From Candidatus Bathyarchaeota archaeon (lineage in GTDB: Archaea; Thermoproteota; Bathyarchaeia; Bathyarchaeales; Bathycorpusculaceae), in NCBI GenBank assembly GCA_018396675.1, contig JAGTQX010000003.1:248001-312000 (forward strand): a DNA stretch of 64,000 nt, written 5' to 3'. Shown here piece after piece: positions 8,347 through 18,575 of the stretch (its first letter is position 1; every line of letters begins with the position of its first letter). The notes under the pieces were generated by a model. It had not been told where the DNA came from. It saw only the letters and a program-made list of their open reading frames with translations, and searched no databases. The translations under genes and the position numbers were made by a program.

Positions 8347-9624
8347 TTATGTAGTTCCCATCTCCCATGTTGACAAGTACTTTTTCTGCTCCTCTGTCAG
8401 CGTGTCTATTTTTATGCCCATGGCTTCCAGTTTTAACTTTGCCACCATCTCGTCAATTTCTTTTGGCACAGCGTAAACTTTAGGCGGCATTTTTTTAGTT
8501 TTAACAAGATATTCAACGCTTAAGGCTTGATTTGCAAATGACATGTCCATAACTTCAGACGGGTGCCCTTCAGCCGCGGCAAGATTCACAAGTCTGCCTT
8601 CAGCTAGAACATACAGTCTTCTGCCGTCTTTCAACGTGTATTCTTCGAGGTTCGGCCTCACGGTTCTTTTTGAAACAGCAAGCTCCTCAAGGTCTTTTAG
8701 GCTTATTTCCACGTTAAAGTGGCCGCTGTTGGCAAGCACCGCGCCGTCTTTCATCTTTTGCATATGCTCTTTTCTTATCACACTTGTGTCGCCGGTTGCG
8801 GTCACAAAGATGTCACCGACATTTGCCGCTTCGGCTATTGGCATCACGTTAAATCCGTCCATAACTGCTTCAAGAGCGCGTAGAGGATTAACTTCGGTGA
8901 CTGTCACATTCGCGCCCATCCCACGTGCCTTTAACGCAATGCCTCTTCCACACCAGCCGTAACCACAAACAACAAAGTTTTTCCCAGCAAACAGAAGGTT
9001 TGTAGCCCTTAGGATGCCATCTAGTGTACTTTGGCCAGTTCCGTAGCGGTTATCGAAGAGGTATTTTGTGTAAGCATCGTTAACGGCGATTATGGCGTAT
9101 TTCAAAGCGCCGGTTTTTTCCATTGATTTCAGCCTTAAAACGCCTGTTGTTGTCTCTTCTGTTCCGCCTTTAACGTCTTGTATAATTTCGGTTCGTTTAC
9201 CGTGAATGGTGCTTACAAGGTCTGCGCCGTCATCTAAAGTTATCATTGGCTTGCAGTCTAACGTCTTTTCGATGCACCAGTAATATTCTTCGGTTGTTTG
9301 TCCACGCCACGCATAAACGCGAACCCCCATCTTAGCCAACGCCGCCGCAACATCGTCCTGTGTGGAAAGCGGGTTTGAACCACATAATGCAACTTCTGCT
9401 CCACCAGCCAGCAAGGCATCCACCAAAACGGCTGTCTCTTTTGTAACATGCAAGCATGCGCCGATTTTCACGCCGTTTAAGGGTTTCTCTTCGCTGAACC
9501 TCTTTTTTATTTGATTTAAAACTGGCATGTGCCTCGAAGCCCATTCTATTTGCAGAAAGCCTTTCTCAGCTAAAAACTCATCCTTAACTTTAAAACTTTC
9601 CAACGAATTCACTTCCCCATCCAA
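8347..9624 (-). CDS. ahcY: Adenosylhomocysteinase
   Basis: 425 aa, the usual length for the archaeal/bacterial short form. It hydrolyses S-adenosylhomocysteine to adenosine and homocysteine, removing the product of methyltransferases. Visible hallmarks are the NAD-binding stretch [19 protein letters not shown], the ligand-binding stretches [26 protein letters not shown] and TLDDGADLV, and the conserved GHFNVEI. It lies 14 nt downstream of an amidohydrolase of the SAH/MTA deaminase family in one transcription unit, so the two act on the same metabolite pool. Confidence 0.95.
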   Translation of the reverse strand: MDGEVNSLESFKVKDEFLAEKGFLQIEWASRHMPVLNQIKKRFSEEKPLNGVKIGACLHVTKETAVLVDALLAGGAEVALCGSNPLSTQDDVAAALAKMGVRVYAWRGQTTEEYYWCIEKTLDCKPMITLDDGADLVSTIHGKRTEIIQDVKGGTEETTTGVLRLKSMEKTGALKYAIIAVNDAYTKYLFDNRYGTGQSTLDGILRATNLLFAGKNFVVCGYGWCGRGIALKARGMGANVTVTEVNPLRALEAVMDGFNVMPIAEAANVGDIFVTATGDTSVIRKEHMQKMKDGAVLANSGHFNVEISLKDLEELAVSKRTVRPNLEEYTLKDGRRLYVLAEGRLVNLAAAEGHPSEVMDMSFANQALSVEYLVKTKKMPPKVYAVPKEIDEMVAKLKLEAMGIKIDTLTEEQKKYLSTWEMGTT

Positions 9625-9638
9625 ATTTTACAACTACT

Positions 9639-10994
9639 CTATTTAACGTTACGCTCAAGCCGCTCCAAAAGGCGACTTTTCGCTTTTTCCGCCATTTCCA
9701 TAACCTCTTCAACATTTAAAGTGTTCAATTGCCGATTTTCCATTACCATTTCGCCGTTTATTATAACTGTTTCAACATCCGCTGCGTTTGCTGCATAAAC
9801 CAAATGGCTTACCTCATTGTAAACTGGACAAAGATGCGGTTTCGCAAAGTTGACTATGGCTATGTCCGCTTTCTTGCCAACTTCTATTGAGCCTATGCAA
9901 TTATTCCAAGACAAAGCTTCCGCGCCGCCCAAGGTCGCCATACGCAAAACTTGCTGTGCATTCATCAGCGTCGGGTTTCGGTTAACGCCCTTATGCAGTA
10001 TGGCTGCGGTTTTCATCACTTCAAACATGTCTGCAGAATTGTTAGAGCATGGACTGTCCGTGCCTAGAGAAACCGTCACGTCTTGCTCCAGCATTTTTGG
10101 AACAGGACTTACGCCGGAAGCAAGTTTAAGATTTGAAATTGGGTTATGGGAAACCTTGACCTGTTTATCCCGCATAACAGTGATGTCTTTTTCTTTTAAT
10201 GCCACACAATGTGCCGCAATAACATGTTCATCTAAAACGCTTAAAGAATCAAGATAATCCATGATGCCTCCTTTCAAATCAACATTGAAGGCTTTTTTAA
10301 TCTTATCAGGCTCATCACTTGTTTCAGCAACATGAATATGCCAAATTACAGGTGCTTCCTTTGAGCCGTACTTCTCGTTAAGTTCCGCGCACACCACCTT
10401 GAGTTCTTTCATGTATTCTGGATCAACAGTGTAAGGTGCATGCGGATCAACACTTACACGAATAAGTCCACCAGACTTACCGTGCCAGTTTTTGGCTAAA
10501 TTCTCCAACATTTTCTTGTCATCTTCTTTTCGCCATGAAAAACAAACGTGACCGACAACTCCTCTTAAGCCAGCGTCAGCAAAAGCCTTCGCCTCATTTT
10601 CTTCCGGCATGTAATGGTACATGGTGTTAACCGTTGTCGTGCCACCCATAATGGATTCTACCGCTGTAAGTAGAGCGCCTACATAGATGTCGTTGGCAGT
10701 CATGTGCTCTTCTATGGGCCAAATCCACTTTTCAAGCCATTCTCGCAGAGGTAAATCGTCAGCGTATCCTCTTAAAAGGCTCATGGCAGCGTGTTGATGC
10801 GTGTTAACAAGACCAGGGATTACAACTTTGCCTTTCGCGTTTACTTTTTCATATCCATCGCCGTGTCTTCGCAAAATTTCTCTAGTTTTTCCAACATCGA
10901 TTATTGTTCCGTTCTCAATTACCACTGCGCCTTCGCGAATTATCTCGCCATCTCGCATTGTTATTATGGTTCCATCGTGAATGATAATGTTCAT
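9639..10994 (-). CDS. mtaD: 5-methylthioadenosine/S-adenosylhomocysteine deaminase-type amidohydrolase
   Basis: 451 aa. Amidohydrolase superfamily metal ligands are visible: HQH in NTHQHAAMSLLRGYADD, HIHVAETSDE, AAHCVAL and GTDSPCSNNSADMFE. The motif set matches the TrzN/SsnA/MtaD group, which deaminates adenosine-type nucleosides (MTA, SAH, 5'-deoxyadenosine). Linkage to ahcY supports a role in SAH and adenosine recycling; the exact nucleoside cannot be told from sequence. The C-terminal ends in a typical composite domain strand (VETVIINGEMVMENRQ). Confidence 0.85.
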   Translation of the reverse strand: MNIIIHDGTIITMRDGEIIREGAVVIENGTIIDVGKTREILRRHGDGYEKVNAKGKVVIPGLVNTHQHAAMSLLRGYADDLPLREWLEKWIWPIEEHMTANDIYVGALLTAVESIMGGTTTVNTMYHYMPEENEAKAFADAGLRGVVGHVCFSWRKEDDKKMLENLAKNWHGKSGGLIRVSVDPHAPYTVDPEYMKELKVVCAELNEKYGSKEAPVIWHIHVAETSDEPDKIKKAFNVDLKGGIMDYLDSLSVLDEHVIAAHCVALKEKDITVMRDKQVKVSHNPISNLKLASGVSPVPKMLEQDVTVSLGTDSPCSNNSADMFEVMKTAAILHKGVNRNPTLMNAQQVLRMATLGGAEALSWNNCIGSIEVGKKADIAIVNFAKPHLCPVYNEVSHLVYAANAADVETVIINGEMVMENRQLNTLNVEEVMEMAEKAKSRLLERLERNVK

Positions 10995-10998
10995 AACG

Positions 10999-11193
10999 TT
11001 AACCTTTTTTCGTGTTGTTAAGGCGAGTAGCTATAAACAAGGTTATGCCCGCTGTTAGGAATATTGCTTCAAAGAATTCGTGATGCAACATGTCGCCGAT
11101 GTCGAAGGGACGTTGCCAAAAAATGATGTGATGAATTATCAGTGAGACTCCCAAAAGAATAAAGAATAAACCTATCACATCTGCCTTTTTCAT
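10999..11193 (-). CDS. Small two-helix membrane protein
   Basis: 64 aa with ATG start. Two hydrophobic segments (about 6-25 and 41-57) are separated by a short His-rich loop (HHIIFWQRPFDIGDMLHHEFFE). It ends 4 nt before the amidohydrolase start and is the first gene of that unit. No family recognised. Confidence 0.5.
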   Translation of the reverse strand: MKKADVIGLFFILLGVSLIIHHIIFWQRPFDIGDMLHHEFFEAIFLTAGITLFIATRLNNTKKG

Positions 11194-11306
11194 GCCTTCA
11201 CACCCGTGTCTGATTCACTTTGAGTTTGACGTTTTCTACGGCTTTTAAATTTTCCTTCTCCTTAAAAAAGCATTTTTCGCTAGACTTATAACAAGTTTTA
11301 GACCTT

Positions 11307-11936
11307 ATGTTACCTTGCGCCAGAGAGGGAAAGTTTTTGGCTTGCACAAAATTTCGAGTAATAAAGCCTGAAATCCGCGTGTTAGGAATCGATGATGGAA
11401 TGTTTAAACCGCACACGAAAGGCCTTGTTCCAGTCGTCGGCGTCGTTTTTCGCGGCGGATACTGGCTTGATGGTGTGATGCATACGCGAGTCAGGGTTGA
11501 CGGTTTTGAGGCTACAAACAAAATCGCTTTGATGATAACAAATTCACCTCACTACAAACAGTTGAGAGTTATAATGCTTGACGGAATAACCTTCGCAGGC
11601 TTCAACATTATAGACATAAAAGAGCTTAACGCTAAAACAAGTCTTCCAGTTATAGCGGTGACAAGGGAAAAACCGGATTTCAACAAAATCCATGAAGCCT
11701 TAAAAAACCTTAAAAGAAGCGAGGAACGATGGAAAGCTATTCTAAACGCTGGAGAAACAATTGAAGTACCAGTTAGAGGCGAGAAAGAGAAAATTTACAT
11801 GCAGATATCTGGGATATGCGAATATGACGCAAGGAGAATTTTGGAATTAACTTCTACACGGAGCAACGTGCCAGAAGCACTGCGTGTGGCACATTTGATT
11901 GCATCCGGCCTTAGCAAAGCTGAGTTTAAATCGTAA
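11307..11936 (+). CDS. DUF99 (UPF0215) family protein, endonuclease V-like fold
   Basis: 209 aa. The core starts at about residue 24 (IRVLGIDDGMF), followed by GVVFRGGYWLDGVM and VIMLDGITFAGFN, which match the DUF99/UPF0215 family of archaeal proteins with an endonuclease V-like RNase H fold. The true start is uncertain: the TTG at 11337 would remove ten residues that look untidy. The role in vivo is unknown; a nucleic-acid-related function is inferred from the fold. A bona fide endonuclease V is at 34534-35211. Confidence 0.8.
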   Translation: MLPCAREGKFLACTKFRVIKPEIRVLGIDDGMFKPHTKGLVPVVGVVFRGGYWLDGVMHTRVRVDGFEATNKIALMITNSPHYKQLRVIMLDGITFAGFNIIDIKELNAKTSLPVIAVTREKPDFNKIHEALKNLKRSEERWKAILNAGETIEVPVRGEKEKIYMQISGICEYDARRILELTSTRSNVPEALRVAHLIASGLSKAEFKS

Positions 11937-12005
11937 TTGTAACGAGAAAAAGTTTAAAAGGCACCGCGACATGGGAAAACAAACAGAAAACCGGAGCAGG
12001 AAACA

Positions 12006-12359
12006 ATGGAATTTTGTCCAAAATGTGGAACCCGACTTGTGCCAAAGAAGGGAAAATCCGGAAAAAAGGAAACTCTAGTTCTTGCTTGCCCAAAATGCGG
12101 ATATAAGAAACATATGGAATGTGAAAAGGCAACACCAAAAGTTGCAAAACTTATACAGCATAACCCACAACAAACTGTAGCAGTCATAAGCAAAGAGGAA
12201 CAAAAACTGCGAACACTCCCCACAGTCAGGATTGAATGCCCAAAATGTGGAAACAATCTGGCATACGTTTGGCAGGTGCAAACAAGAGGAGCAGACGAGT
12301 CATCAACCCAATTCCTACGCTGCACGAAATGCGGCTACACATTCAGAGAATACAGCTAA
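12006..12359 (+). CDS. tfs: Transcription factor S (TFIIS/RPB9-like)
   Basis: 117 aa, typical length. The N-terminal zinc ribbon is CPKCGTRL...CPKCGY (residues about 4-32), and the C-terminal TFIIS-type ribbon is CPKCGN...LRCTKCGYTFRE (about 78-115), with the expected acidic pair in RGADESS that promotes RNA cleavage by stalled polymerase. It lies 101 nt upstream of pcn, an arrangement seen in other archaea. Confidence 0.93.
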   Translation: MEFCPKCGTRLVPKKGKSGKKETLVLACPKCGYKKHMECEKATPKVAKLIQHNPQQTVAVISKEEQKLRTLPTVRIECPKCGNNLAYVWQVQTRGADESSTQFLRCTKCGYTFREYS

Positions 12360-12460
12360 AAAAGAATACGCCTCTTCTAAAATGCACACATAATTTAGCG
12401 TCATATTTAAGTGCATAAAGTTTTATAACAATAGAACATCACCATTAGAAAGGGAACAGA

Positions 12461-13216
12461 ATGTTCAAGCTTAAAGTTTCAGACGCCAAACTCCTAAGAG
12501 ACATGGCGACAGCCATATCAATCCTCGTTGACGAAGCCACATTCCAAATAACCCCAGAAAGCCTAAAACTACGCGCCATGGACCCGTCACGGGTAGCCAT
12601 GGTAGACTTCGAATGGCCTAAAACAGTTTTCGAGGAATACATGTGTAATCAACCAACAAAAATGTGCATAAACATAAGTGAACTGCTAAAACTTCTCAGA
12701 AGAGTCGGCAAAGATGAAGCTGTGGAGCTTGCCCTTGACGAAAAAACAGGACGTCTACAGGTGAAAATAACTGGAAAGTACACTCGAAACTTCACGATGC
12801 CAACACTCGAAGCCTCTGAAGAAGAAGTGCCAACGCCGAAAATAACGTTCAACGTTAGGGCTAAAGCAACAACTGAAGGATTACGCCAAGCCATAGAAGA
12901 CGCTGAACTAGTAAGCGACCATGTGCGCATAGAAGCAGACAACGAAAAACTCGTCTTCCAGGCAACCGGCGACTTAATGGGTGCAACCATAGAAATAAAG
13001 AAAGGAAGCGATGCACTATTAGACTTGGAAGCAAAAGAAACTTCAAAAGCCACCTTCAGCTTAAGCTACCTCTCCGAAATAATTAAGGCTGCATCAGCAA
13101 CATCCGACATTGCAACTCTTGAATTCTCATCAGACATGCCGATAAAAATAGACTTCCAGCAATCAAAAGATGGAAAACTGACTTTCTACTTGGCGCCAAG
13201 AATCGAAACAGCATAG
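12461..13216 (+). CDS. pcn: DNA polymerase sliding clamp (PCNA)
   Basis: 251 aa, standard clamp length. The N-terminal domain (MFKLKVSDAKLLRDMATAI, then LRAMDPSRVAMVDFEW), the interdomain connector (about 115-130) and the C-terminal domain (TFSLSYLSEIIKAA, PIKIDF, TFYLAPRIE) are all present. It encircles DNA and tethers polymerase and other factors. An AT-rich promoter with CATATTTAAG and TTTTATAAC lies upstream. Its stop overlaps the GTG start of priL by one base, so clamp and primase subunit are co-transcribed. Confidence 0.95.
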   Translation: MFKLKVSDAKLLRDMATAISILVDEATFQITPESLKLRAMDPSRVAMVDFEWPKTVFEEYMCNQPTKMCINISELLKLLRRVGKDEAVELALDEKTGRLQVKITGKYTRNFTMPTLEASEEEVPTPKITFNVRAKATTEGLRQAIEDAELVSDHVRIEADNEKLVFQATGDLMGATIEIKKGSDALLDLEAKETSKATFSLSYLSEIIKAASATSDIATLEFSSDMPIKIDFQQSKDGKLTFYLAPRIETA

Positions 13217-14259
13217 TGCAAAAAATGCAGAAATCAACGTTAAAATTCACCAAAAATGACTTAGCAAAATATCCTTTTCTAAAAGAAGCAGCAGAATACG
13301 TGAAAAGCCTAGACTTAAAAGTAGAGGACTTAACAAGCACAGATTACGCCAGAATTCTTGAACGTGCAGAAGAAAGAATTGAAGAAGCAATTTTGTACAC
13401 GATTGTAAGCAGAAAGCTCCAAAACGAAGAAATAGAAATCTTATCCTTTCCAACAGCAATAATGATTGCAGCAGCCACAAAAAACGCATTCATAAAAAGA
13501 CGATACGCCTTAGCAGAAGCAAAACAGACGTACAACGACCTAAAACTAGAGCCAAAAGAAAAAATTTTGGCAATCACACAAAACTTTCAATGGAACATTG
13601 CGCCAAATATAGGAGAGTCAGAAGCAGCATACGAGTTTAAACTTCACTTTACTGATTATCTAAAAAACACGGCAAACTTGCGCGAGAAAAAATGGAAACT
13701 TGTAAACAGATTAATGACCAATGGAAATGTTTACTTAACAAGAAACGAAACTGCTAGGCTACTAAGCGAAGAAGTTAAGAGACATATAGAAAAACGCTTA
13801 GACATAAAAGAACTCCCAAGACTCCCGGAAAAAATAATGGAGAAAGCCGAAAAACTTAACGGTCTAACGCTTGAGAAAATAGGCAAAGCCGAAATTGAAG
13901 GCATCCCTAAAACAATAATCAAAGAGGCTTTTCCACCATGCATAAAAGCGCTATACGATTCAGCAGCATCAGGACGACACCTATCACACATAGGAAGGTT
14001 CACATTAACATCCTTCCTTGTGAATATAGGAATGCCAACGGAAAACATAATTGAACAATTCAAGGGATTCTCAGACTTTAACGAGCGTTTAACACGCTAT
14101 CAAGTAGAACACATAGCTGGCGAAAGAGGCTCCAGAACACGCTACAAACCACCAAACTGCCAAACTTTAAAGACACACGGAGTCTGCATAAGCCAAAATG
14201 ACCTATGCAAGACGATAAGGCACCCACTGGAACATTACAGAAAAAGTATAAGACGCTAA
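13216..14259 (+). CDS. priL: DNA primase large subunit PriL
   Basis: 347 aa from the GTG at 13216 (an ATG three codons on is the alternative). The N-terminal helical domain binds PriS; the C-terminal domain holds four cysteines for the 4Fe-4S cluster: one in FPPCIKALYD and three in NCQTLKTHGVC and DLCK. RHLSHIGRFTLTSFL is the conserved helix following the first ligand. It is translationally coupled to pcn. Its partner priS lies 6.3 kb downstream at 20518. Confidence 0.93.
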   Translation: MQKMQKSTLKFTKNDLAKYPFLKEAAEYVKSLDLKVEDLTSTDYARILERAEERIEEAILYTIVSRKLQNEEIEILSFPTAIMIAAATKNAFIKRRYALAEAKQTYNDLKLEPKEKILAITQNFQWNIAPNIGESEAAYEFKLHFTDYLKNTANLREKKWKLVNRLMTNGNVYLTRNETARLLSEEVKRHIEKRLDIKELPRLPEKIMEKAEKLNGLTLEKIGKAEIEGIPKTIIKEAFPPCIKALYDSAASGRHLSHIGRFTLTSFLVNIGMPTENIIEQFKGFSDFNERLTRYQVEHIAGERGSRTRYKPPNCQTLKTHGVCISQNDLCKTIRHPLEHYRKSIRR

Positions 14260-14353
14260 CCCAACCTAATAAATCATTCCAACAGACTTGGAAACAAGTA
14301 GAATTTAAATAATAAATGCTAGGAATTAGTAATGCCTTATAAGGCGAATATCA

Positions 14354-15184
14354 ATGAAAAATTCTAAAAAAAGCTGCTGCCCAGCAAGTTCAAAAACCGA
14401 TGAAGAGGCAAAAACAGTTAACGATGATATTTTTCATGTAACAATAGAAGGAAACTTGAACATAAATTCTGAAATTGGATTGATTTTACCAACATATTGC
14501 GAAGCAACAAACATTGAAAAAATAATACGGGAAATCGAAAAGCTAAACCTAAAAACATCTATTCTTGTAATAGACGATTCCAGCCCAGACGGAACAAGCG
14601 AAATTGTAAGGAAAATGCAAAAAGAATACGACAACATTCTGCTTGCAGTTAGACCCAAAAAAATGGGTCTTGGAACGGCAATAACAGACGGCTTCAGAAT
14701 ATTCATGTCATTGAGAAACCCGCCTAAATACGTGGTGACTATGGATGCTGACCATTCACATGACCCAAAAGAAATTCCTAAATTGATTTCGCCAATAAAG
14801 CAGGGCTATCACCTATGCATCGGAAGCCGCTACCGTCGCGGTAGCATAATAAAAAATTGGGGAATCATGAGAAGAGCCATAAGCAAAATTGCAAACCTCA
14901 CAGCAAAATTTGTAATCGGTGCGAAAATATCCGATTACACAAGCGGAATGCGTTGCTACTCCATGGGTTTGATAAAAAGCATGATAAATGAATTGCACAG
15001 CAGAACATACGAGATACAGATAGAAACGATAAGACAGGCACACTTACGGAAATTCAAAATAACAGAAATCCCTGTAACATTCACCAACAGAAAAAAAGGA
15101 AAATCAAAACTTTCAATAAACGAAATAACCGATTTCATTTCATACACACTTTCAATAAACAAAAAACCAAAATGGCAAAAATAG
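14354..15184 (+). CDS. Glycosyltransferase family 2, dolichol-phosphate mannosyltransferase-like
   Basis: 276 aa. The GT2 core runs from about residue 38 (LILPTYCEATNIEKIIREI) with the nucleotide-sugar aspartates in VIDDSSPDGTSEIV and the DxD-type TMDADHSHDP. GSRYRRGS and the TSGMRCY segment are typical of DPM1/polyprenyl-phosphate sugar transferases. There is no C-terminal membrane anchor, so it is the soluble single-domain type. A Cys- and Lys-rich 35-residue N-terminal extension is unusual. It probably charges a lipid carrier for the surface-glycan genes downstream. Confidence 0.83.
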   Translation: MKNSKKSCCPASSKTDEEAKTVNDDIFHVTIEGNLNINSEIGLILPTYCEATNIEKIIREIEKLNLKTSILVIDDSSPDGTSEIVRKMQKEYDNILLAVRPKKMGLGTAITDGFRIFMSLRNPPKYVVTMDADHSHDPKEIPKLISPIKQGYHLCIGSRYRRGSIIKNWGIMRRAISKIANLTAKFVIGAKISDYTSGMRCYSMGLIKSMINELHSRTYEIQIETIRQAHLRKFKITEIPVTFTNRKKGKSKLSINEITDFISYTLSINKKPKWQK

Positions 15185-15231
15185 GAAACGTTTCATAAAC
15201 ATTAAAACTGTAAAAATCAATCCAGTATTAC

Positions 15232-17271
15232 ATGGTTGGTAATAGGAGAATGTTAGATTCTCTTGAAAGAACAAGCATCATCGAAAAAATTGAAGAGACA
15301 CTGTCGCGTAAGGTATTATGGACAGATTTAAGCACTTTAATTACAATTTTGATGGTCTGTTCATATGCACTTTCCTTTTCGTGCTTCACCATTATGAAGC
15401 ATAATGCGTTCAGAACGTATGCTTGGGATCTAGGCATATTCAATCAAGCATTTTGGACAACTGTAAAATATGGTAAGCTTTTTTATAATACACCTGAAAT
15501 ATTTATTAATCCTTCTGGAAGTTTCCTAGGGACACATTTCAGTCCAATCCTTTTCCTCATATTGCCAATTTACGCCATTTATCCTGCACCAGAAACACTT
15601 CTTGTTATTCAATCGCTTATATTGGCCCTAGGTGCGGTTCCACTTTACAAGTTGAGCATGCACGTTTTGAAGAACAGGATAGCGTCCCTAACATTTGTTT
15701 TGGCATATTTGCTCTATCCGCCGCTCCAAGGGGTAAACTGGTTTGATTTTCATGTTCAAGCTTTTTTACCACTTTTCTTTTTGTCAAGCATTTATTTTCT
15801 GGAAAAAAAGAACTGGAAAATGTACTTCGTTTTCATAATTCTCGCCTTAGCATGCGAAGAACATGCCGCTTTTATTGTGATTTTTATTGGACTTTTTATC
15901 GCTTTACGAAACAGAATACATTTGAAAGAAGCTCTGAAAACTAAAAATTTCAGAGATACTGTCTTCTTAACTGCAACAGCTACAGCAATGCTCGCAATAA
16001 TTTGGTATTTTACAACATTATGGATACGGGAAACATTTTTTCCAGTGAACACAACGTTCATTTCAGTGTTTAAAGCATCAGCAAACTGGAGTATTCTCGG
16101 CGCACCGGATCCAATTTTGATCCCAGCATATATAATTCTGTATCCTCAAAGGGCTATTGCCGCCCTTCAATACGAGTTTTTAATAAAAATTGGATACATT
16201 GTCATATTGTTTTGCCCTCTTGCCTTTTTTTCATTTCACAAAGTTGAATTTCTCCTTCCAACATTGCCGTGGTTTGTTTATTCGCTTTTCTCTAATTATC
16301 AATCGTATTATGTCATTTATGATCAATATCCCGCCTATGTTGCAGCCTTTATATTTATTTCTGCATTGTATTCACTTTCTGGTTTAAGTTTGACGAAGGC
16401 CAAGACACGCAGGCTAATAGCGATTTTTTTGTGCAGTTTAGTGTCGTTTTCGGTCGCATCTCCCACAAGTTCTATTGTGAGTACTTTTTACGACACTGGG
16501 ATAAGACCGCCGACATGTCATGAACAGTTTATACAGGAAGTTTTGTCTTACGTTCCCGCCAACGCATCAATAATAACGCAAAATAATATTTTTGTTCATG
16601 TTTCAGACAGAATTGACGCTTATGTTGTTCCAATAGATATTTTGTGGAACAAGAAAAACGAGGAATGTGAAAAATTCGTAAATGATGTTTTGGAAAATGT
16701 GGATTACGTGTTAGTCGACATAAAGTCTGATGGGTCTGCCGCTATGAAACTGTTTAGCGTCTTGAATAAAAGAGCAGATTTTAAAGTTTTAGTTTCAGCA
16801 GATGGTGTTGTTCTCTTCAAGAAAAACTATGAGGGAAACGCGTTAATGCTTGCACCATATAATTTCACCTATTTCAGCAGCGACCTTAATCTTTACGCAG
16901 GCGAGATAGTCACAGAATTAAATGCAACAGACTTGGGCATACTACATTTTAACGGTTCACTGGGAGGAGCGCCACTTTCATGGAGCAGCCCACGTACCCT
17001 TCTACCGCCAGGCAACTACATCATATCATTGAAAATGAAAATCAACGGCACAAGTGAACTATTTACGCTAGAATTATGCTCGAATAATGGTCAAAGTGTT
17101 TTGAAGTCCGAGATTTTTTCTGAAATTGACATTACACCTAATTCTTGGATGAATTACACGCTTCAATTCAGCACAGAAAAACCGCTTGTGGACTTTGAGA
17201 TTAGAGCAGTGAACATCACTAGAAGTGCTGATTTTTATCTTTACTGCATTGAAGTGAAACAAACATCTTAA
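15232..17271 (+). CDS. DUF2079 family multi-pass membrane protein
   Basis: 679 aa. Around a dozen hydrophobic helices occupy residues 25-400. The signature AWDLGIFNQAFWTTVKYGK followed by GTHFSPILFLILPIY is typical of DUF2079 (COG3463), a family resembling GT-C glycosyltransferases that use lipid-linked sugars. Residues about 410-679 form an exported C-terminal region with a beta-sandwich-like end. Its place among glycosyltransferases suggests it transfers a sugar on the outer face of the membrane (inference). Confidence 0.85.
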   Translation: MVGNRRMLDSLERTSIIEKIEETLSRKVLWTDLSTLITILMVCSYALSFSCFTIMKHNAFRTYAWDLGIFNQAFWTTVKYGKLFYNTPEIFINPSGSFLGTHFSPILFLILPIYAIYPAPETLLVIQSLILALGAVPLYKLSMHVLKNRIASLTFVLAYLLYPPLQGVNWFDFHVQAFLPLFFLSSIYFLEKKNWKMYFVFIILALACEEHAAFIVIFIGLFIALRNRIHLKEALKTKNFRDTVFLTATATAMLAIIWYFTTLWIRETFFPVNTTFISVFKASANWSILGAPDPILIPAYIILYPQRAIAALQYEFLIKIGYIVILFCPLAFFSFHKVEFLLPTLPWFVYSLFSNYQSYYVIYDQYPAYVAAFIFISALYSLSGLSLTKAKTRRLIAIFLCSLVSFSVASPTSSIVSTFYDTGIRPPTCHEQFIQEVLSYVPANASIITQNNIFVHVSDRIDAYVVPIDILWNKKNEECEKFVNDVLENVDYVLVDIKSDGSAAMKLFSVLNKRADFKVLVSADGVVLFKKNYEGNALMLAPYNFTYFSSDLNLYAGEIVTELNATDLGILHFNGSLGGAPLSWSSPRTLLPPGNYIISLKMKINGTSELFTLELCSNNGQSVLKSEIFSEIDITPNSWMNYTLQFSTEKPLVDFEIRAVNITRSADFYLYCIEVKQTS

Positions 17272-17364
17272 CAGTTAAAGAATGGTTAAACATTTAAGTT
17301 GCACATCGAAAAGTAAAAACCGTCACAAAATAACACCATTAAAATGAGGACGTGAAAGTTCCGA

Positions 17365-18516
17365 ATGAAAATTGCACTTTGCCACTTATCTTTAAACTTC
17401 TTGGGAGGAGAAGAACACCTTTGTTTATCATTTATTAAAGCGCTTAAATGGCAAGGTCACAATGTTGCGCTTTTTACTGTTGAGAAAACAAATTGGGACA
17501 TCGTGAGCAAAGTTTTCGGCAATGTTACACGACCCGATGAAGAAGCGTTTATTACAGAGTTTCCAGTGCACGACGCCTTTAAGAGAACTTTTGTGCCTAT
17601 GCTTTCCTATTTAGGATATCTTGAAGGATTGTTTAGGCTTATTTCCAAGAGAAAATACGATGTTATAATAAACACGTATGGGGATATGTTCAACTCTATT
17701 GCTGACATAGCCTATGTTCATTTTCCAATAATTGCAACATTGGAATACCAGCAGACACCAGCTTTCACGTCAGCTGTCCAATGGAAAGTGTACACGCAAG
17801 CGTATAGAATTATGAGTTGTTTCATAAACGGCATTAGGCCAAGCATGCTTTTAGCAAACTCGAAATTCACACAACAAGCAATAAGGAAGTATTTACATAG
17901 AGACTCGCTGCTTCTGCATCCGCCAGTTGAAGTACAAAACTATTTGAGTGAAAATTCAAAAAGGAAAAATTACGTGATAACAGTTTCAAAATTCACCCCA
18001 AAAAGGCGTCTCCACAAAATTCCGTTAATAGCGCAACGAACACACAACGCGAAATTTATCATATCTGGCATCGCAGACCAGTATTCATTTGAAACTATTC
18101 GAAACCTTCACAAACTCATAAAAACCTGCAATGTTAAAGACCGCGTAACAATAATACCGAACGCGCCACGTTCAACACTCATCAAGCTACTGCAAACTGC
18201 AAAAGTGTACTTGCACGCCATGCCATTCGAACACTTTGGCATATCAATAATCGAAGCAATGGCGGCAGGCTGCGTTCCATTAGTTCACAGGTCTGGGGGG
18301 CCATGGATAGACATACTAGATCAACAACAGGGCAAAAACGGTTTTTCATACGCAACAATTGAAGAAGCTGCACAAACTATTGACCACGTGATGCATGAAG
18401 AAAAATTATACAAAACCGTTTCCAGCAATGCGCAAAAACGCGCAGCGCATTATGATATAAGGATCTTTGAAAAAAGAGTAAACACGCTAATCAAATCGTT
18501 TAAAGCAAATAGTTAA
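17365..18516 (+). CDS. Glycosyltransferase family 4
   Basis: 383 aa. GT-B fold: N-terminal GGEEHLCLSFIKALKWQGH acceptor domain, C-terminal donor domain with EHFGISIIEAMAAGCVP, the E-x7-E type signature of GT4. The middle strand KNYVITVSKFTPKRRLH marks the start of the donor domain. It probably builds part of a surface glycan with its GT2 neighbours; donor and acceptor are unknown. Confidence 0.85.
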   Translation: MKIALCHLSLNFLGGEEHLCLSFIKALKWQGHNVALFTVEKTNWDIVSKVFGNVTRPDEEAFITEFPVHDAFKRTFVPMLSYLGYLEGLFRLISKRKYDVIINTYGDMFNSIADIAYVHFPIIATLEYQQTPAFTSAVQWKVYTQAYRIMSCFINGIRPSMLLANSKFTQQAIRKYLHRDSLLLHPPVEVQNYLSENSKRKNYVITVSKFTPKRRLHKIPLIAQRTHNAKFIISGIADQYSFETIRNLHKLIKTCNVKDRVTIIPNAPRSTLIKLLQTAKVYLHAMPFEHFGISIIEAMAAGCVPLVHRSGGPWIDILDQQQGKNGFSYATIEEAAQTIDHVMHEEKLYKTVSSNAQKRAAHYDIRIFEKRVNTLIKSFKANS

Positions 18517-18575
18517 AAACTTAATCTAAACAAATAGGCGAAATCAGTTGTTGCACTCAAAATGGTGAACAAACG